Assembly (NCBI GenBank): GCA_019915015.1 | Contig: JAHBBC010000009.1 | Location: 1,302,001 to 1,366,000 of the forward strand | From: Auriscalpium vulgare | Taxonomy: Eukaryota; Basidiomycota; Agaricomycetes; Russulales; Auriscalpiaceae | DNA: 64,000 nucleotides | Direction: 5' to 3' | In this document: positions 31,658 through 42,944 of the stretch, in pieces | Layout of the letters: each line of letters starts with the position of its first letter | Position numbering within the stretch: the stretch's first letter is position 1 | Translations under genes and position numbers: made by a program | Notes under the pieces: generated by a model | Told to the model about the DNA's origin: nothing | The model's input: only the letters and a program-made list of their open reading frames with translations | The model's database searches: none

Positions 31658-34600
31658 TCAAGTCTCAAGCCTTCCATCAACATAGACCGGAGGCAATCCC
31701 CAGCGCTCCGCTAGCACATGCTCGATTTCGACCCGAACATCGTCCATGAGCTCTGCTCGCATTTGCTGTCGCGACAGTAGTTCCTCCTCGGCCATGCCCC
31801 TCGGAGCAGGATCTTCGTCAAGCAGCTGCTCGTTCATTCGCCTGAACCGGGCTAGGACCTTGTCAGATGGAGCTTCCCTGAAGCGCTCCGGAATCGGAAC
31901 CAATCGTTCTTGCTCTTCACCTTCCGAAGACGCGCGCGAGAGTGGGCGCCACCCTGGCCAGTATTCTGTGTCTTCCTCGCTGGCGATAAAAGGCGTGACG
32001 AGGAGTGCACTTGAGCGGGGTGCGCGGCTGTGGCGCCGTCGTCGTCTTCGTAACCAGAGCGCGAGAGCGAGCACAGTGGCTGCTGCTCCTAAGAGTCCAC
32101 CGATGACGCCGCCCATCCAAGGGGATAGGGAGTGTCTGGACGCGGGCGTAGACGGGTTGCTGATTTTCGGTGGGGCTCCAGGCATAGTGACGTTCGCTGC
32201 GGCGTCCGCTGCACTTTGAGAAGTTATGTTACCTCAGCTACGTTCTTGCTCGGAGGAGATAGCTAACTCACAGAAGAGCATACATGGCGCCTTGAGCAGG
32301 GCTAGTGAGGACGCTTCAGAAATTGGCAACACGACAAGGGGAAGTGCACTGTACCTTCCAGATCCGGAGATCGAACTGCCGTCCAAGCCGCGGTAACGAA
32401 GCGGGAACGGCTGTATAGTTGAATTTGCCTTGTACGAATCAACTGCTGCTCGATGCACACCAGAAATTATAGCATCGCGGACACTAGAGTTGGTGGTGGC
32501 TGCTGCTGCAAAGAGATTCCAAGACGCTGTCGATGGTCTCAGTCAGCGCTTGCCACTTGAAGCCTCGGAGCACGCTGGCAATTACATTGTGATACGGCCA
32601 CCACACCAGTGCTGTCTGTCGATACCCCGAAGAATATGTCAGGGGCCGATGTGGTCAATCTTAACAGGAGCTCTGTTTGTGCCTCGTAAATCTGCAGTGG
32701 AAGTTCAGGATTCGCCTAACAAGACGAAGGACAAAGTGGCATACGGAGGGGTTGATTAGATCAGTGCGTAGCCAGCGATCCGCGAAAAGATTGTAGCCCA
32801 AAGTCCAAGATGATTCTTCGCCATATGTGGCCAACATGTGCTTGTCCGACCCCAGCGCCAAATTCGCCCACCGTGTTGCGAGGCCGGTGGCAACTTCCTG
32901 CGAAATCGCTTGGATCGCGCACCAACGAATGACATTGAGATCCACTCACAGAATATTGGGTAGCGTCCCTCAATTCATTGACGGCAGAGCTCATGATAGC
33001 CATTGCTTGGATGGCGATGACACCTTTCAAAGCGAGATTTGTCTGGTTGCTGCCAGAACCACCATCGGTCGAACCCCTGCGCGATCCGCAGACGATTGAT
33101 CAGATGTTGATTCCAACCGGGATGTCTAGATACGCACTGATTATCCGTATAGAGCGCATTGGCGACCAGGTAGTCGGTCCATGATTTGAATACGCTGTAC
33201 TGAGTGATCGTGACGATGACTCTACTCGATGAATATCCAAGAAATTGAAAACTCACATATCGCTGGACCAAAGACCTATCTCCGCTCAGCCGGAAATGAG
33301 CGCAGGTCATAATCAACATACTACTAGTGTCTAGGCCCCGCAGTTTAGTTACGAAGGCCTAGCAAGACTTAGACACGCCCACGTACGTTCAACTCCGTAT
33401 TGGTGGTGGGAATCGTTCCCTCTTACTTTCGGATAAGTGGATCCTGAAAGAATAGTGTGAGCACATACTACAAGGGACAGATATCGTAGCACTTGGCTTA
33501 CCGGCGTCGGGTGCAGCGTATTTATTGGGATAACTCGACGAGCTTTGGAATTGGAGTAATGGTTCCAGAAGCGGAGGACCCAACGTCGGGTCGATGACCA
33601 TAAAGACAGGGAATGATGCATACAGTGTCTCCACAGCGTTCACGCGGCTGCGTCATCGACTGAGCGAGAGTCGCGCATGTGATCAGAGCCCGAACTCACT
33701 TTGGGTTTGCGGCACCTATGTCCTTCATGAACAGCATGGCGTCTGACTGGTTCCATGCCCCGTCGCTACCCTTCCCGATTGTCAACTCAGTTGCACCGAA
33801 AGCCTGTCGAGCAGCTATCGAAATTAAGTCGGCATATGTCGCGGGGGTGTTGTTTGCAGCGCCGAGGATCCGTTCGTCAAGGTTCACAGCGCGAGCGAAG
33901 GCGTCTCCGTAGTCATTCAATACGAAGTCCACCTGACAACATGGAAAAAGGTCAGCTTGACAAGCTATCCATTCTATGAATGATAGACACACGAGTCCGC
34001 TCAGGTTTCCGGCGAGAAGGCTTGGATTGGCGTTGAAGTACAAATTCCGCGCCTGCACATTGTCGGACAGGTCGTCGTACTGAACAGCAGCGTCTCGATA
34101 GCTACCTACAGCCCAGAATATGGATCTTGGGGTAGTAGCGATGATCCCCAGGTCGTGCGCGAGGCCCAAGCATGGGCGATCGCTAGCCACGTAATTGCTT
34201 GTGCCGTTGTAGACGGTGTTGTTAAGTGCTCTTGAATTCTGCATCATCGACAGAATATCGTTGCAGTCGCCGATCTCGAAGGTGACGGAATATCCCTATC
34301 GCGTTTGGGTAAAAAATATTGCTTGATTACTCCAAGGAGGTTCACTGACTGGTTTGGTGGCGTAGAAGACAGTGCCGGATTGAGGAAGGCCGGTAGCATC
34401 TTCAGCGTATGGAACAGGATACAGTACTGTCGAGCTCAAAATGAGACTCGACGATGTGCTCATCGCCGAAGCAATAAGAGAAGTCGATGAATTTCCTGTT
34501 GCCCATTCTGTTCTCGGATGCGTCACGCATCAGGTTGAGAAAAATCAAAGCGAAAGGTTACTTACGGGCTCCGATTGCAGAATATATCTGGACTGAATGA

Positions 34601-35158
34601 GGTGCACCATCGAGCGACCGAGCGCCCACGGCGACGTAAGAAAAAGGAATGGACTGCCTGATCCAATCTCCAGGCTGCACTACCTGAGTGACGGAATAAG
34701 CGGGCGACACGGCGAGCTCACCTCGATTGGACTCAGGAATGTGGCAGTGAGCTCTACTTGCCCGGCACGTATGGTCACGATTGTACGCGTGGGAGTCAAG
34801 TCCATGTCCACCAACACGCCCGCCTGTTGGTTGGCGACGGAAGCATCACTCAACCAAACGTAGGCTGTGCCGTCGACGATGACGAGCCCATGCCATCCGC
34901 CTGCTGTCTATGTATCTGATCAGCTATGTCAGTTTCGCAGTGAACGATTTGACGCACAGTCGGGTAAGAAGTCTCGGGTCTTCCAGCGTCTGGCAGAAGG
35001 GTCCCGGGGCCGATGGCGTGCCAATAGCTCAAGTATGGCGATCGTACTGCGAGAGGCACGACGAACGGTGACATCAACTGCTGCGAACTGCTCGGAGCAG
35101 CGTAGAGGAAGAGTTGGCAAAGAACAAGTAGAAGGAAGGTGTGCAGATCCAGCTGCAT
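31658..35158 (-). CDS. GtaA-type glutaminase-like protein with C-terminal membrane anchor, copy 2
   Basis: Sixteen exons: about 34954-35158, 34722-34903, 34566-34674, 34350-34507, 33993-34295, 33700-33932, 33502-33647, 33387-33443, 33257-33330, 33138-33199, 32950-33076, 32745-32897, 32586-32691, 32355-32526, 32272-32301 and 31658-32213; about 890 residues. Ten internal exons have exactly the same length as in copy 1. Motifs: a signal peptide starting MQLDLHTFLLLVLCQLFLY, PLAVRSPYLSYWHA, IVDGTAYVWLSDA, AHDLGIIATTPRSIFWAVG, GSDGAWNQSDAMLFMKD, YASFPVFMVIDPTLGPPLLE, YGEESSWTLGYNLFADRW, and a transmembrane helix GGVIGGLLGAAATVLALALW before a charged tail. The exon 1/2 join is the weak point: the good donor at 34957 gives the wrong phase, and only a poor GTCAAA donor restores it, so a small frameshift in this copy is possible. 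An ATG at 35182 is an alternative start. Confidence 0.8.
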
Positions 35159-36214
35159 TGCGTGGGGAGAGATAGGGAGCAAGGGTGTAAAAAGGCTCCT
35201 GGAGCAAAGCTCTTAACATAGATAGTCGCGGACTTCATCATCAAGAAGAAGCAGCAGTACTTGTCTGTTGGCATCTTTTCGTGTCCACTACGATCTGTTG
35301 TATATCAGCTAATAGGCCCGGTTCGGTGTCATTGTCGCCCGATGAAGTAAATCGTTCCCTTCGATAGAGAGCTCGAACTATGCCGAGCTACCGATTGGGG
35401 GGGGGGGGGGGGGGGGGGGGGGGTCAGCTGTCTCGTTTGGACGCAACTTCATGGAGCTCACCTATAGACGCAGTAACAGTACAGTGCATCTGACCTTAGC
35501 GATGCCATGAACTGATGGCCAGTGCGATCGAGATGTCCCCAACTGGCTGTAACCAGGAGCGGGCGCACCTGGGCGCACCAACGTTAATGAACGTCGTGGC
35601 AGAGGTTCCGATGTTCCAGAAACCAACAGCGCCGCATTTTGGTTTGCTCCGTGTGGCCCCGTTGATGGCGAGAACCAGGTGCGAACACTACGTTACCCAA
35701 AAAGAATGGAATATCTCTACGATGAGGCAGATTTTGAAGATGTGCAGAGCAAGTGCAGAGGCAACGCTCCCTGGCAACTGCACTGCGGGTACGCCTGAGC
35801 ATACGCGAGCGTTATGGACACAAATTCGTCAAGGGGGGTCGGATTATTGGCACGCTTGTCTTGCCAGTGGTTAGCGTGGTCAGTTGGAAATTTCGTGAAG
35901 TGCACTTTGTGGGCCAGTTGGAAAAGTTCCGAGTCAGCCACCGGGTCACCTGTGGCTGGAATTTGGTCAGGCTGGTGCACGAGCCTCATCCGCCGCCAAG
36001 TTTCCTCCCGCGCTCACCAGCAACGCTTTCTGTTCCCGAGCTCGTTGCCAGCAGCGTGCACGCGCATAGAGGATCCGTCGTGTCTTGTCTGTGCTCTGCC
36101 CTTATACCCAGATCAACCAGGCGACATCACTCGACGGATCCTCCTTGTACCTTCCCCCGCTCTTGAACCAACTCTGAACCGCCGTCGACTGTCGCTCTCA
36201 TTTTCTCCCTTCAT
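35159..36214. other. Intergenic, divergent promoter side of copy 2 and KAR9
   Basis: Roughly 1 kb with a homopolymer (35397-35423) and no supported gene. The segment just upstream of 36215 is pyrimidine-rich (TCTCATTTTCTCCCTTC), as expected near a fungal transcription start. Confidence 0.45.
35397..35423 (+). repeat. Poly-G tract, 27 G
   Basis: Uninterrupted G run after CCGATT; likely length-variable and error-prone in sequencing. Confidence 0.95.
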
Positions 36215-39200
36215 ATGTCTACGCTCAGTGTTTCCACATCAAGTGCATCTAGCTTACATTCCGCTGCATCGCAACGTAGTTTTCACAGCATAAACAACAC
36301 CGTCCCGGCGTCCCCCGTTGCATCGTCTGGTGGCTCGTTTTCGTCCTCCTCCCAGGCCTCCCTTGATCGAGCAGATGAAGGTGTGTACCATGTGCACTCT
36401 ATCTATGCTTCTTCCTCACCGTGGGGAGCGTAGAGAATGTGACGATCACAGCCAATCGGGCGCTGTCAGGGAGGAAGGGGTCGGCGAACCAAGAGTGCGT
36501 GACACATTCTATCATTACAACCCACAATTGACATAATGGACAGGGACATCCAACTGCTTGCTGTCTCGACGCGTATTACGGAGCTCTCGTACAGTATTTC
36601 GGATATCCAGACGCGTATCTTCGGTGCGTTCCCTCGCCGGCCTTTGTCCGCCCGACGCGCTGCCAACGCGCCGCCGACCTTTCCCACCTCCAGAGATACA
36701 AGAGCTTCGTCATAAGTCACAGTCATCGAGTGACACGGCGGCGACCACCGTGATTGACCAGTCGCTTATGGCGCTGGACGAGAGGCTCGAGGCAGTATCG
36801 GAGGGCGTTACGGCTGTCAACAAGTTGCTCGAGCCGCTCCTACAGGCGGCGAAAACGCCGACGCCAGAGGTGCCCGCGGACGAGTCGGAGAGTGCCGTCC
36901 TCTTGCGCAAGCACGCCGCGTTCATGTCTGAGTGGGAGAGTGTGCAAGAAGAGAGCGACGTGTTGCGGGAGGAGCTGAAAGAAGACAAGTGGTTGACGGT
37001 GTTTCGCACGGTGACGGATCAGGCGGACGGCATGATGTCGAGCCTTGAGAAGGCAGTGAATCGGTGCCAGGTGCGTCGTCGCGACTGTCGTGGTCGCGAG
37101 GAAGTGCTCACAACCCAGTCGACAGGATTTCATATGGCAGGTCATGCGGCATGGGAACGACGACTCGCTATCCAAGTCCACATCCATGGCGTCCATGAGC
37201 TCGGTACGCTCACAGAAGTCGCCTCTAAGTATGGACGTGTATCAGTCGCTTATCGACTCGTTCGAAGCGAAGAAGAAGTAAGCGTCAGCTTCCGGTCCTG
37301 TGTATCTTTCGTCATTGACAAGGGTTTTCAGACACTATATGCCCGCGACTTCGAAGGTGCTCTCCATCATTGATAAAGGCGTGCAGGATCGCGTCACCAA
37401 GAATGGCGAATGCCTACGTCGGCATGCCGAATCGACGGCCCGGTGGAAGCAACTCCGAGAGCGTATAGCTCGGACAGATGCAGAAATGGGGAGCGTGCGC
37501 AGTATCTTGCAAGGAGAAGATATCGCGCCCAGCGAGAGCGGCTCGACGACATCTGGTCCAACATCGAAGTCGAAGAGTCGCAATGGCTACCTAACCCCCC
37601 CGAGCAACTCCTCCTCTGGTAAGAAGAGTCGCGGCCTGAGTGCGGCGAGCACCCTCTCCCGTTCAATTTCGCCCTTCCGAAAATTTGCTCGGAAGCTGAC
37701 TGGAGCTGGAAAGTCGCCCACCGTCGCGGTGACACCGATCCCCCCGAAGAAGACGCAGTATCCTCGCACGCCGTCCTCGGAACCTGTGGCGACTGTTCGC
37801 CATCGCTCGTCCCTCTTTTCTTTCCCTCCCCAACCAACTACCCCCGTGACGCCAGACCGGCCGGGCCACTCTTACAGCCAATCACTCACTCCCGATTCTT
37901 CGCCTAGCACTAGGCGAGTAGATCAGGACATAACGATCAGGTCCCGAGGATCGCTGGCTAAGCAGCCGTGGAACTCTTCCACCAAGATCGAAGCTGAAGA
38001 GCGCCTAGCCAAGTCCCGACGTCCGTCAGCTGCTGGTCTCTACGGTCAGCCGAATTTACCGAGTGTATATGCCAACGGCTCCCCGTATCAGCGGAGTCTC
38101 TCCCGTAGCTCGATGGCGTCGTCCCGTCCATGGTCCCCTGTTACTTCGTCTGTGTCTACTGTCCCGTCATCATCGTCACCGCATTCGCACAACATACCCT
38201 TCCAGCGGCCCGCCTCCCGCACACAATACCAAACATTCCAGAGGCCGCCATCTCGCTCTCAAACGCCGAGCATTGCAGGTACTACCCGCCGCGACCCGCG
38301 TCCGCAGACTCCATCGCACATCCCTTCGCCAGCGCGGGGCCACTGGCGCTCTATTTCCAGCAACCAGTCTGAGGTCAGCGCCGACGAGGAGGAGCCCACG
38401 ACACTCATGCAGCGCGCGTTTTCTCCGACTTACTCCTCGCCTCCGCGGTCCGAGACGCCGGGAGGGACGCGCATACCGCACGCACGTCCGCCCAGCCGCT
38501 CCATGATCCCCGCGCCGACCTTTCACTTCTCCACCCCCTCCCGCCCCGGGTCCGCCATGTCAGACTACCGTCCCGAGAGCCCCGCCCAGTCCACCGTCTC
38601 CTCCTTCCGATCCTCTGCTATTCGCGCGCAGACACCCGAAGCGATGCTGCGCTCGCGCGCGCAGCAGGTCCCGTTCTACGCGGGGCACCAGAGCCAGAGC
38701 CCCAGCCAGAGCGGTGCGCCGTACAGCACGCGCACCGCGCGCCCGTCGCTCATCCACAAGCTGCCGCCCTCGAGCTTCCGCGAGGGCTCCGTCCCGCGCA
38801 CGCCGTCGCGCCCCGCGTCGCGCTCGGGCGCGTACACGCCGGGCCTCGAGGCGAGCCCGTCGTACATCTACACGCCCGGCAACCCGCGCGACCCGCTCGA
38901 CGCGGAGGTCGCCGCGATCGTAAACTCCATCGCGCATGGGCTGCTCATCGAGCGCATCGATCCGCCGCTGCGCGCGATTCCGCGCGAAGGCGAGGAGATC
39001 CGCGCGCAGTACGCGTTCTCGAACGCGTTGGCGCGCAAGATCGTGACGTGCCGCTTGACTACGCAGTCACGCGCGGGCGCGAAGGGCGAGGCGTCGACCG
39101 CGAGCAAGAAGGTTATGGTGCGCGTTGGCGGAGGTATGTCTATCGTGCTGTATTTCGCGACCATCGTTTGCTGATGGTGCTTGCAGGTTGGCAGGATCTG

Positions 39201-39236
39201 CATCTCTATATGCTCAACCGAGCAGCAGGCATGTGA
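36215..39236 (+). CDS. KAR9-like karyogamy / spindle-orientation protein
   Basis: Seven exons: 36215-36380, 36434-36494, 36544-36623, 36694-37070, 37126-37277, 37332-39133 and 39187-39236; 895 residues. The N-terminal half is helical (DIQLLAVSTRITELSYSISD; ALDERLEAVSEGVTAVNKLL; TDQADGMMSSLEKAVNR), the KAR9-type region. The long sixth exon encodes a Ser/Pro/Arg-rich disordered region with many SRS, TPS and SxIP-like segments, as in proteins that bind EB1 at microtubule plus ends. The C-terminus (DAEVAAIVNSIAHGLLIERI ... KKVMVRVGGGWQDLHLYMLN) resembles a Gas2-related microtubule-binding tail. In yeast, Kar9 links microtubule plus ends to cortical myosin for nuclear positioning; here that role is inferred. 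Confidence 0.82.
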
Positions 39237-39699
39237 GGGGTTGTCCTTCGCTCTCCGTCTTGGACGGCCGTTGGCGTCGGGAGGCGCACAGGAAGATATC
39301 GTCGCTGAGTCACCATTCAGGTCAAGGGTACAACAGCAGCAACTCGTACTACAGGTTCTCGCATTCTAGCTTGGTATCATCTTGTCGCACCCGTTTCGCT
39401 ATGCATTAACGACCCGCCACGACGCATGTCTCCCCGCAGTACTATATGCATATGAAAGGTGTTATAATGAGTTCTGTGAGCATGGGCCTTTGATCGGATG
39501 CCTCGGACATCCCTTGGAAGTTGTCAACGGTCAACGGCTCCACATTTAGTGACTATTGGGCAAGAATGTCAACGACCGGATAGACAGGGAGTGCATAAAT
39601 ATGACTCGGATACGCAACAGGAGCCGCGAAGTCTTCACCTGCCGAGCGACGCTGACTCAATCAATGATCAGCGTCTCGACCTGCATGCCTCACTGCAGC
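39237..39699. other. Intergenic, 3' of KAR9
   Basis: No gene seen; AT-rich stretch around 39440 may be the transcript end. Confidence 0.4.
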
Positions 39700-40290
39700 G
39701 CCCGTCCCATTCACGCCTCTGCGGCCGAATGCGGCACTTGGGGCACGCAGGCGCGCCCTGCCTAACCGCCAGCCTGAAAACAAGCGCCTTGGATCAGCTC
39801 GTCACTCGCGCACTCGCAGCAAGCCCACGTACTGGGCGTGGTCGTCCGAGCAGTGCCCCGTATAGCCCCGCGCATCGGACGTCTGTTTCGCACTACACTC
39901 ACTGATCTGACAGGTAGGCCAAGCTGACCAGCATGTCTGGCCGCAGCACCCCGCCCAGCTCTGCCTCTGCGGTCGAATGCGGCATATGATGCAACCAGGC
40001 GCGCCTTGCCTAACTGCCAGCCTGCAAACAAGCGCCCTCAATCAGCTCACCACTCGCGCACTCATAGCAAGCCTACGTACCGGGCGTGGTCGTCCGAGCA
40101 GTGCCCCGTATAGCCCGCGCATCGGACGTCTGTTTCGCACTACACCCACTGATCTGACAGGTAGGCCAAGCTGACCAGCATGTCTGGCCGCAGCACCCCG
40201 CCCAGCTCTGCCTCTGCGGTCGAATGCGGCATATGATGCAACCAGGCGTGCCCTGCGTAGTGACTGCCAATCTGCATGCAAGCGCCATCA
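39700..40290 (-). repeat. About 2.4 tandem copies of a 247-bp unit with a Cys/His-rich reading frame
   Basis: Blocks such as GGTCGTCCGAGCAGTGCCCC recur at 39840 and 40088, and the block ACTGATCTGACAGGTAGGCC at about 39900 and 40148, giving a period of 247-248 bp; a third partial copy ends at 40290. On the minus strand the unit reads through CQIS[E/G]CSAKQTSDARGYTG and then HCSDDH, a candidate zinc-binding pattern. One copy keeps the frame and another has lost a base. A related block (reading CHIHGC ... GYTGYCSDHH) lies at 60785-60865, beyond the Plavaka gene. The unit therefore seems tied to that element. Confidence 0.55.
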
Positions 40291-40627
40291 TGAATCAGCG
40301 AGATCCATGCACGAACAGCACGCGCATCGCGGCGCACTTACCGGCATCAGTACTTCCCCGGCACCCCTGACATGCGCTGAGATGACGACATCAGAGCGAG
40401 TCAGGGCGATCAGAGCGAGTCAGCGAGTGTCAGAGGATGTCAGACCGGCGAGGTTTTCCAGTAGCTGAGCGAGAGTCGGACGATGGCATTGGCTGAGCAG
40501 ACCGGTAATACTATCGTAGCACAAGGCTGTAAAGATCACATATGGCTTGTAAACATGTAAATTCTAACAATCTAAGAACTTATAGGCCTCAAATATCTAA
40601 GTATTAGTAGGTGGAGAGAGAGCCAGG

Positions 40628-42766
40628 TTACGCGTCCGAGACGGGCTCGATTGGGCTGCTGGGGTCGTACGCAAGTAGGGCTGTGTTCAAACCATCAGCT
40701 ACACTACTAGTAGACCGCTGAGTGGAGAGTCGGGTGGCCCGCTCGTGGGCCGCAACGTATGCTTCGGCGCGCTCTAGGAAGCGCGGGAAGCGTTTCTTCT
40801 TTTCCAGCTGCGCAACGGCCCCGCGAGCGTATGACATCGCGAGTGGGCCCGCATTTGCGTTCGAGAAGTCGGGTATCTTCGTGCGCACCCCAGATTTCCA
40901 CGCAAACACCGCCCGATGAAGCTACACATATGATCAGGCAGGCCAGGAGCAACAGTTGATTGCGGACTTACAGCAGCAACGGCGAGCGCGAGCGCCGCAA
41001 TCGGAGGGTCCTCGACCAAATTCCACGTCCCTTTGATAGCTTTGAGGTGGTGTGAGAACACCTCGAGCACGTAGTCCGACATCAGGGCACCTGTTGGGGG
41101 CTGGGAGGAGTCAGCTCAGAACGGCAGTGACAATATACAGTTGCGCACGTTAGAATACGGATTGGCCCAGATCCATTCATTCTGGAATCGAGAAATGAAT
41201 GCCTTGATATCTTTCTTGCTGCGTGTGAGCGCGCTTGCGATGGCGGCAGGGTTGTCGCGGGATCTTCCTCCGAAGCGAGTGACGAGCTCATTTCGTACAA
41301 CGATGTCGGCCTTCGCTTGAAAATAAGAGCGCCAGTCATGTACCTTCTGACGAACCTAGGGATGATCACGAAAGGTCAGTACACGCACGACTCAGTTACA
41401 CGTCATACTCACACAACGATACAGCGGTGTTCCCTTCTGCAGTGTGAACTTTGGGTGTCGGCACACGTCGCGGACCAGGCGTTCCAGCTCGTCGAAGAAG
41501 TTGACATTACCCTGGTCCATGTCGAACGGATGCTCGAGGACGCCGTAGATCTCTCTCATGGTCGGAAGGATGACGGACTCAAAGTAAGGCTTGACAAAGT
41601 CCGGTATGTTCTCTGCGCTCGACGACTTGTCCTCGGCAACCGTGGTCTTGCTTCGGCGAGGTTTCCTGACCGACTCTTGCCCAGAATTTGATTCATCCGC
41701 ATCCTGATCGCTGTCCGCGTCGATGGCTACCATCTGCACCGGCAAAGCTGAGCATCATTCGTCAGATCATGTCAATCCAACAACGCACCTCTCGATTGCC
41801 AGATCCCTTGGTCTGGATCATGTCCTCACGGCTTGTGGCGACATCCTCGTCACGCAGCCCTCCAAGATCGTCGCTTGTCGGTGAGTGTCCCGCTGTTGCG
41901 GCTTTGCTGGGACCGCGAGCGCTCCACCCTTCGTTGACACCTTGCAGACTGTGCTTGGTTTTCTTAAACCGAGATCTGGGCAGCGCATGGGGCCATATCA
42001 GTATCGTGCTAACAATCTGGACTTGAAAACTCACTCCGCTGGGTCTGGGGCAGGTCGCTTCACTGACGCTGCAGGCTGTTGGTTGCTGGCACGTTCGACA
42101 CGGTGGGAATCGATCTCGCTGCGGACAGCAAAGGTACGCAGTCTCTTTTTCTCGGAGGTCGAGGGCTGATGAACGATTATGTGGTAAACAAGTCGGACAG
42201 TAAGCGGAAAGGCAGTGTGAAGAACGCCCACCTTTTTGGGACGCGATGCCGGCACATCTCCGTCGTCCACATCCATCTCCTCGCCTCCTTTCCATTCATC
42301 ATCTCCACTCTCATCTGGTTCCTCTCCGTAGTCTTCGTCCTGCAGACTCTGCCTGGCATGGTTGTCCATCGCGGCTGCAATGGCTTTGGCACCGGTAAGC
42401 TCCTTTCGGGTCTTCGTCGCAGCGCGAGCTTCTTTATCCTTGGCCTTACTCTCCTTTTTGCTCCGCTTGACGTTTGCAACTGCTTGTATGTCTTCCTTGG
42501 TCTTTTTCTCTAATCCAACCTTCTTTGCAGGATTATTCTTGTTGGACGGACGAGTTGCATAACGGCGTGGAGTCGGCTGAGCAGCAGTTGTGGCCACAGC
42601 AGGTATGTCATCGTCCCCTGTGGAAAAAAAGTCAGCGACCACGGAGCACTAATTTTAGAGCGGCAGGGAATAGCGAACCGTTCAACGATGCTCGGGGCAG
42701 TGCGCTAGTCTCGTCGACAACAGGGTCGACCTTAGACTGTGTTACTCGCCGCGGTTTCGGTTTCAT
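40628..42766 (-). CDS. DUF6532-like basidiomycete protein
   Basis: Eight exons: 42679-42766, 42232-42617, 42035-42165, 41789-41975, 41413-41733, 41149-41355, 40972-41100 and 40628-40921; 580 residues with consistent phases. The first half is disordered and rich in Lys, Asp and Glu (KRSKKESKAKDKEARAATK; acidic EEMDVDDGDVP). The second half matches the pattern of DUF6532 proteins: NIPDFVKPYFESVILPTMRE, LYRCVRQKVHDWRSYFQAK, then GALMSDYVLEVFSHHLKAIK and PPIAALALAVAALHRAVFAW. Function is unknown. The start is 178 bp from the oppositely oriented Plavaka start, so the two may share a promoter and the gene may belong to the Plavaka element. The family name rests on remembered motif resemblance. Confidence 0.6.
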
Positions 42767-42944
42767 TCTGGGATCAACCCGGACGTACGCTGGGGAGGGC
42801 AAGAGAGTAGCAGGAGGATTGATAAGGGCACTAGTGTTGCGAGGGCGCACCCTAGTGATTGATATTTGTGAGTGTTTTGGTTGATTTTGCGAAAATTGCC
42901 TGACGCGGTGCCGGCGACAGACTCCCTATGCACCTACCGCTACG
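42767..42944. promoter_or_regulatory. Divergent promoter, DUF6532-like gene / Plavaka transposase
   Basis: 178 bp between two ATG codons on opposite strands. No specific element was recognised. Confidence 0.4.
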
